Positions 43,260 to 47,978 of a DNA stretch of 47,978 nt are shown here, piece after piece. The stretch covers positions 1 to 47,978 of the forward strand of contig CAVCIY010000023.1 in the NCBI GenBank assembly GCA_963602445.1, given 5' to 3'. The stretch is from Alangreenwoodia sp963602445. GTDB taxonomy: Bacteria; Bacillota; Clostridia; Peptostreptococcales; Anaerovoracaceae. The notes under the pieces were generated by a model. It did no database searches. It saw only the letters and a list, made by a program, of their open reading frames with translations, and was not told the DNA's origin. Positions within the stretch are counted from its first letter, which is position 1. The number at the start of each line of letters is the position of its first letter. A program made the position numbers and the translations under genes.

Positions 43260-44429
43260 TTACGAGCTTAAAATCTGAATCCACAATCCGTCATAAAGTG
43301 TGCGGATGTTTTGCGGAAGATTCTTAAATGTCTCAAATTGCTTGAGTGCGTCGCCCGTAGGATACATGGCATCGCCCGTCAGCTCGTCAGGCAGAAGCTC
43401 GCGCGCCGCACTTTCGGCAGTTGAGTAGCATATAAACTCGGTATTTTGCGCCATTACTTCAGGATCGAGCAGGAAGTTTATGAATGCTTCCGCTCCTTCT
43501 TTATTTTGCGCTCCGGAAGGAATACACATTGCGTCTACATAAAGATTGCTCCCCTCTTCCGGAATGTAGAAGCCGAGATTTACGTCGGAATCGTCGCCAA
43601 GCTCGCCGAGCATCAGATAATAATCGCCTACATAATATGTCGCGATCGCAGCCTCTTCATTTTCCATCTTGTCGAAAATCTGGTCCATTACATACGCCTG
43701 GACGAGAGGCTTTTGCTTTTTGAGAAGCTCTGCGGCTTCGCGGATCTGAGACTCGTCTGTAGTATTATACGAATATCCGAGCTTCTTGAGAGCTACACCG
43801 ATGGCATCTCTCGAGTTGTCAAACATCAGGATCTGTCCCTTGTACTTTTCGTTCCAGAGAATATCCCAGCTGCCTAGGTCTTCCTCGTCGACCATGTCTT
43901 TGTTGTAAATAATGGCAACGCATCCCCACTGATAAGGCACGGAATATTTCCCTTCCGGGTCATATTCGGGATTCAGATGCTCTTCGTCTATATATTTCGC
44001 ATTCGGAACATTGTCCCAGTTTATCTCATCAACCATTCCCTCTTCTATCATTCTCGAGACCATATAATCAGAAGGAACGACCACATCGTAAGAAACGCCG
44101 CCGCACTTGATTTTGGCATACATTTCCTCGCACGTGGATACGGTTGTATAATTTACGGTAATGCCCGTCTCCTCCTCAAATCTTGTGAGAAGGTCAACAT
44201 CGATATACTCGCCCCAGTTGAAGACATTTATGCAATTTTCATCATCATCGACGCCGCATCCGGTCGTCACAAAAAGCGAAACTATAACGCATACGGCCGC
44301 CACGCAGATTGCGATTATCTTCATGACTCTTGCATTGTGTCTCTTCGAAGCACTTGCAGCTTTCTCATTCTCAGCCCTCGCAGCATACTCTTTCTCAGCC
44401 CACGCGCCTCTGTGAAATTTAAATATCAT
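43260..44429 (-). CDS. potD: Polyamine (spermidine/putrescine) ABC transporter substrate-binding lipoprotein
   Basis: 389 residues. Lipobox FVTTGC with Cys58. The PotD signature follows: INVFNWGEYIDVDLLTRFEE, SYDVVVPSDYMVSRM and YQWGCVAIIYNKD. The C-terminal half (GSNLYVDAMCIPSGAQNKEG) is also typical. Residues 1-35 precede the usual signal-peptide start (MKIIAICV at 36) and contain a duplicated Ala/Glu/Lys segment from a small DNA repeat, so the true start may be the ATG at codon 36. The annotated start overlaps potC by 4 bases, which favours the long form, but translation could restart internally. It captures polyamines outside the membrane for PotB/PotC. Confidence 0.93.
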   Translation of the reverse strand: MIFKFHRGAWAEKEYAARAENEKAASASKRHNARVMKIIAICVAAVCVIVSLFVTTGCGVDDDENCINVFNWGEYIDVDLLTRFEEETGITVNYTTVSTCEEMYAKIKCGGVSYDVVVPSDYMVSRMIEEGMVDEINWDNVPNAKYIDEEHLNPEYDPEGKYSVPYQWGCVAIIYNKDMVDEEDLGSWDILWNEKYKGQILMFDNSRDAIGVALKKLGYSYNTTDESQIREAAELLKKQKPLVQAYVMDQIFDKMENEEAAIATYYVGDYYLMLGELGDDSDVNLGFYIPEEGSNLYVDAMCIPSGAQNKEGAEAFINFLLDPEVMAQNTEFICYSTAESAARELLPDELTGDAMYPTGDALKQFETFKNLPQNIRTLYDGLWIQILSS

Positions 44430-45241
44430 TTCGCACCGCTCCTCTCTCTTTCTTTCTCGGCTCTAAGCTCTCTGATATTGAGAACCACAAGCAGGAGCAG
44501 GATGATGACAAACATTATGGTACACAAAGCATTTATCTTCGGGCTGATCCTCTTTTTCGTCATGCCGAAAATGAGAACTCCCAGAGTCTCCGAAGTCGGC
44601 CCCGACGTGAAGTAGCTTACTACGACATCGTCTATCGAAAGAGTGAATGCCATGATAAATCCCGTCACGATACCGGCTGTGATCTGCGGGAGCACGACAT
44701 TGAAAAATGCCTGGATATTGTTTGCTCCCAGGTCAAGCGCAGCTTCATACTGGCGTTTGTCCATCTGACGCAGCTTCGGCATAACCGAAAGAATGACATA
44801 TGGTGTATCAAATGTGACATGTGCTATCAAAAGAGTACCGAACCCCAGCCTGAAAAAGTTGAGGTGAAGTGTCTGCGAGAAGAAGATGAACAAGAGCATA
44901 AGCGATACACCCATGATGATATCCGGATTCATCGTCGGGATGTTGTTTACCGCAAGAACGATCTTTCTCGGCGTCTTTTTGAGTGAAGTGATTCCGAGAG
45001 CGGCAGCTGTCCCGAGAATCGTTGAGATGATCGCAGCGCAAACTGCCACAAGGAGTGTCACCTTTATGGAGTGAATGATCTCCGAATCTTTGAAGAGTGC
45101 CTCGTACCAGCGCAGAGAAAAGCCTCCCCACACAGAGCGGCTCTTTGTGCTGTTGAACGAGAAGACCATCAGCAGAAATATAGGTGCGTACATAAAAAGG
45201 AAGATGAGCACCATGTAGATTTTTCCGATTCTTTTTTTCAC
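44426..45241 (-). CDS. potC: Polyamine ABC transporter permease PotC
   Basis: 271 residues with six transmembrane helices, the first at about 8-28. The family signatures FSFNSTKSRSVWGGFSLRWY (external loop) and the EAA-type loop YEAALDLGANNIQAFFNVVL are visible; the latter couples to the ATPase. It overlaps potB by 4 bases and potD by 4 bases. It forms the channel together with PotB. Confidence 0.94.
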   Translation of the reverse strand: MKKRIGKIYMVLIFLFMYAPIFLLMVFSFNSTKSRSVWGGFSLRWYEALFKDSEIIHSIKVTLLVAVCAAIISTILGTAAALGITSLKKTPRKIVLAVNNIPTMNPDIIMGVSLMLLFIFFSQTLHLNFFRLGFGTLLIAHVTFDTPYVILSVMPKLRQMDKRQYEAALDLGANNIQAFFNVVLPQITAGIVTGFIMAFTLSIDDVVVSYFTSGPTSETLGVLIFGMTKKRISPKINALCTIMFVIILLLLVVLNIRELRAEKERERSGAK

Positions 45242-46059
45242 ATCAGCACACTCCCTTCCATGTCACTATTCTTGTCAATCTTGCCTGTAAGCCAGATGAA
45301 AATCATGATAATAGCCATCATGACAAGGGAAATCGCCGCGCCCATATTTGCGTTGTACGTTCCGCCAAGGAACTGCATCTCGATGAGGTCTCCGACGAGC
45401 ATATTTGCGCCGCCGCCGAGGATCTTCGAGATGACAAATGTGCTTACTGCCGGCACAAATACCATCAATATCCCGGACATCACGCCGGGGATGGAAAGCG
45501 GAAATACAACCCTTGTAAATACCTGTCTGTCGCTGCATCCGATATCTCTTGCGGCTTCGATAAGAGACTGATCCATCTTCGTCATCGCGGTATAAATCGG
45601 CAGAATCATAAACGGCAGGTAATTGTAAACCATGCCGAGGCCTACCGCCGCAGGAGTGTTTATAATAGACAGGAGCGGCAGATGAAGAAAACCGAGGATC
45701 TTGTTCAGAATCCCGTTGTTTTCCAATATAGTGAGCCATGCATACGTGCGGACGAGAAAATTCATCCACATAGGGAGCATGACCAAAATCATCGCTATAG
45801 TCTGTCTCTTCGGCTCAAGTCTTGACATAACATATGCAAGAGGATAGCCGAGAACAAGACATACAAGTGTAGATATTACAGCCAGCTTGAACGAACGCCA
45901 GAAAATACCGGCATATAATGTCATATATGAGAAATTGTCCGTCGTAAACCGGCCCGCGTCGTTTGTAAATGCGAAATAAATCACTATAAACAACGGCACT
46001 ACAGTAAATATGACAAGCCACGCATTGTAAGGCCAGGAAAGTCTTTTGGTTGATCTCAT
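45238..46059 (-). CDS. potB: Polyamine ABC transporter permease PotB
   Basis: 273 residues with six transmembrane helices (first about 10-30). The EAA-type loop is LIEAARDIGCSDRQVFTRVV; YNYLPFMILPIY and MVFVPAVSTFVIS are typical of PotB. The start overlaps the potA stop by one base (TGATG), so translation is coupled. Confidence 0.94.
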   Translation of the reverse strand: MRSTKRLSWPYNAWLVIFTVVPLFIVIYFAFTNDAGRFTTDNFSYMTLYAGIFWRSFKLAVISTLVCLVLGYPLAYVMSRLEPKRQTIAMILVMLPMWMNFLVRTYAWLTILENNGILNKILGFLHLPLLSIINTPAAVGLGMVYNYLPFMILPIYTAMTKMDQSLIEAARDIGCSDRQVFTRVVFPLSIPGVMSGILMVFVPAVSTFVISKILGGGANMLVGDLIEMQFLGGTYNANMGAAISLVMMAIIMIFIWLTGKIDKNSDMEGSVLM

Positions 46060-47195
46060 CAGTCACTTTCCTCCTCTTCTGCGGCATCGGGATTGTGCTC
46101 GCGCTCGTACTCGAGTTCAGTGGCTGTGGCAATGTCGCTTTTTTTCATTATATGAATATTGTCGGGATCGACATCGATATATTTTTCCGCGCCGATCTCG
46201 CATCCCACTGTAGAATGCACCATAAAAGTGAAATTCTCAGTGTCGATAAGCATTTCATAATGCACACCCTTAAAAAGGCATGTCTGGACCGTCCCTCGGA
46301 TAAGTCTGTCTGAAGGCTGAATGCTCGAAGCACCCTTGTTCAGAAGAACTATATCTTCAGGTCGTATAACCATGTCAACGGGTTCATTTTTCGCGAATCC
46401 CGTGTCAACACAGTCATAAGCAGTTCCGAGGAATTCAATGACCTTATCCTGCTTCATAATTCCCGGCACGATATTGCTCTCGCCGATAAAGTCGGCTACA
46501 AAAGCATTTGCCGGTTCATTGTAGATATCAATCGGAGAGCCCTGCTGCAGAATCATGCCGCGGTTCATTACCACAACCTTATCTGACATAGTCAGCGCTT
46601 CCTCCTGATCATGAGTAACATATATAAATGTCATACCAAGCGTCTCATGAAGCTTCTTCAGCTCTATCTGCATTTCCTTACGCAATTTGAGGTCTAAAGC
46701 TCCGAGAGGCTCATCGAGCAGCAACAGCTTCGGCTGTTGGATTATTGCCCGCGCAATGGCAACTCTCTGCTGCTGTCCGCCAGAAAGCGAAGCGACAGAG
46801 CGTTTGCCGAAACCCTTAAGGTTTACAAGCTCCAGCATCTCTTCCACACGCATCGCGATCTCTTTCTTGTCCTTTTTGCGGATACTCAGTCCGAATGCGA
46901 TATTTTGCTCGACATTCATATGAGGAAATAATGCGTATTTCTGAAATACTGTATTGATATTTCTCTTGTTTGGAGGGACATCGTTTATGCGCTGTGAATT
47001 GAAATAAACGTCCCCCTCATCAGGCTTTTCAAAGCCACCGATGATCCTGAGCGTCGTGGTCTTCCCGCAGCCCGAGGGCCCGAGGAGTGTCACAAACTCT
47101 CCGTCATCAACAGATAGATCAATCGAACTCAGTATGATCTCATCATCATATTTTTTTACGATACCGCTGAGCCGGATAAGCTCATTTTTTGCCAT
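46059..47195 (-). CDS. potA: Polyamine ABC transporter ATP-binding protein PotA
   Basis: 378 residues. Walker A GPSGCGKTT (about 39-47), Q-loop (VFQKYALFPHM), signature LSGGQQQRVAIARA, Walker B LLLLDEPLGALD, and the switch His in YVTHDQEEAL. The C-terminal TOBE-type regulatory domain begins near 240 (FIGESNIVPGI, MVIRPEDI). It powers uptake through PotBC. AGGAGG lies 8 bases upstream. It is the first pot gene; no clear terminator separates it from the PTS-like gene upstream, so read-through is possible. Confidence 0.95.
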   Translation of the reverse strand: MAKNELIRLSGIVKKYDDEIILSSIDLSVDDGEFVTLLGPSGCGKTTTLRIIGGFEKPDEGDVYFNSQRINDVPPNKRNINTVFQKYALFPHMNVEQNIAFGLSIRKKDKKEIAMRVEEMLELVNLKGFGKRSVASLSGGQQQRVAIARAIIQQPKLLLLDEPLGALDLKLRKEMQIELKKLHETLGMTFIYVTHDQEEALTMSDKVVVMNRGMILQQGSPIDIYNEPANAFVADFIGESNIVPGIMKQDKVIEFLGTAYDCVDTGFAKNEPVDMVIRPEDIVLLNKGASSIQPSDRLIRGTVQTCLFKGVHYEMLIDTENFTFMVHSTVGCEIGAEKYIDVDPDNIHIMKKSDIATATELEYEREHNPDAAEEEESD

Positions 47196-47270
47196 TTACC
47201 AGTCCTCCTTTTCACGGACGAACGCAATTACCCGCCCGAAACAAAAATCAAACATTTCCGTAATTAAAAT

Positions 47271-47978
47271 TTATAATTCAAGCTTCATGTCGTTTTCGCG
47301 GATCCAACCCCACTTGCGCAGGATTTTTCCGAAGATCCATGCGAGAACGCCCGGAGCTACGAACAGCATAACTATAATCTCTATGAGAACAACAGTCGGT
47401 GAAGCGCCTGCCTCAACCATAGTCTGGTACATTGTAATAGGCCCTACAAGACCTGAAGTACCCATACCGCATCCTACTGCGTTGTTTGTGAGTCCAAGAA
47501 CGCACGTGCTCACAGGTCCGAGCACCACGCTGGCGAGTATCGCCGGAAGCCAGATAGCCGGTCTTCTCATGATATTCGGCACCTGGATCATAGAAGTGCC
47601 CACGCCCTGAGAAATCAGGCCGCCCCAGCCGTTTTCCTTAAAGCTGGCAACAGCAAATCCGACCATGTTTGCGGCGCATCCTACCGTAGCCGCACCTGCC
47701 GAAATCCCTGTGAGTCCAAGGATGACGCCGAGTGCCGCCGAGCTGATAGGAAGAGTGAGTACGATGCCCATTACTGCGGAAACTACGATACCCATGATGA
47801 ACGGCTGCTGTTCGGTAGCCCAGATAATGATCTGGCCGAGAGCTGTCAAGAGCTCTGAGCACGGAGGTCCCACGATAAGCCCGACAATCGAGCCCGATGC
47901 AATCGAACATATCGGCGTAACGATAATGTCCAGCCCTGTCTTTTTCGAAACAAGTCTGCCTATTTCAATACCTACGAG
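47271..47978 (-). CDS. PTS_EIIC-like membrane transporter, 5' end beyond the window
   Basis: The frame is open to the window edge; 235 codons and the stop are visible and the start is missing. The protein is almost entirely hydrophobic with Gly-rich helices: PICSIASGSIVGLIVGPPCS, GILGLTGISAGAATVGCAAN-like segment, GVGTSMIQVPNIMRRPAIWL and NNAVGCGMGTSGLVGPI. These fit the PF13303 (PTS_EIIC_2) family of predicted PTS-like permeases. It ends with a short charged tail (GWIRENDMKLEL). The substrate is unknown. It lies 75 bp upstream of potA in the same direction. Confidence 0.8.
   Translation of the reverse strand, partial: LVGIEIGRLVSKKTGLDIIVTPICSIASGSIVGLIVGPPCSELLTALGQIIIWATEQQPFIMGIVVSAVMGIVLTLPISSAALGVILGLTGISAGAATVGCAANMVGFAVASFKENGWGGLISQGVGTSMIQVPNIMRRPAIWLPAILASVVLGPVSTCVLGLTNNAVGCGMGTSGLVGPITMYQTMVEAGASPTVVLIEIIVMLFVAPGVLAWIFGKILRKWGWIRENDMKLEL

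Overview
The window looks like a low-to-mid GC Firmicute of class Clostridia. The evidence is the Firmicutes gene order rpsF-ssb-rpsR-gdpP-rplI-dnaB, a WalRK pair, a DnaD-type primosome protein, a ribonuclease M5 next to rsmA, strong AGGAGG ribosome binding sites, many S-layer-homology (SLH) surface proteins, and no outer-membrane genes. The SLH, dockerin and low-complexity surface proteins suggest an anaerobic gut or oral clostridium, possibly near the Anaerovoracaceae/Mogibacterium group. The genus is inference. Nearly every gene is on the minus strand. Only a two-component pair and radA (26.0-30.3 kb) are on the plus strand.

Layout, in window coordinates. 0-8.3 kb: secreted S8 protease with a dockerin, an abundant-looking acidic SLH protein behind a strong promoter, and a second SLH protein with a heptad-repeat linker. 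8.3-15.8 kb: one long unit transcribed leftward from a promoter at 15.87 kb: walR, walK, a transglutaminase-fold protein, an oversized DivIC-like protein, rnmV, rsmA and a remnant AAA protein; it may run on into the second SLH gene. 16.1-23.8 kb: gdpP, rplI, dnaB, a DnaD/DnaI fusion gene and an M23/G5 endopeptidase, from a promoter at 23.93 kb and ending at a hairpin terminator at 15.95 kb. 24.2-25.3 kb: rpsF-ssb-rpsR with an S6:S18-type leader and its own terminator. 25.7-30.3 kb (+): response regulator, histidine kinase, radA. 30.7 kb: bidirectional terminator between convergent units.

30.9-42.8 kb is the most unusual region. Nine co-directional genes encode a MotA/TolQ/ExbB proton-channel homologue, a small ExbD-like DUF2149 protein, a double-HTH Crp-type regulator, a P-loop NTPase, and five secreted, lipid-linked or membrane-anchored proteins. 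Those five appear to carry divergent versions of one extracytoplasmic domain resembling the sulfite-oxidase/molybdopterin-domain fold, and two of them end in SLH repeats. A promoter carrying a 20-bp palindrome stands at the head of the cluster. I propose a proton-motive-force-driven surface system in a cell without an outer membrane; its cargo is unknown.

43.2-47.2 kb: a potABCD-type polyamine ABC transporter. 47.3 kb to the end: the 3' part of a PTS_EIIC-like membrane protein.

A second theme runs through the window. Gene ends and intergenic gaps repeatedly carry short tandem repeats whose unit differs from place to place (12, 20, 21, 22, 24, 37, 49 and 57 bp). Several units are copies of the last or first codons of the adjacent gene. 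Low-complexity protein segments (DivIC-like, transglutaminase-like, histidine kinase, ExbB, SLH, RadA linker) look like in-frame versions of the same process.

Stretches over 300 bases without a gene are 5291-5751, 15793-16095, 23770-24193, 25287-26000, 30285-30927 and 42844-43259. Their promoters, terminators, leaders and repeats are listed individually. I saw no tRNA, rRNA, CRISPR array, insertion sequence or phage gene.
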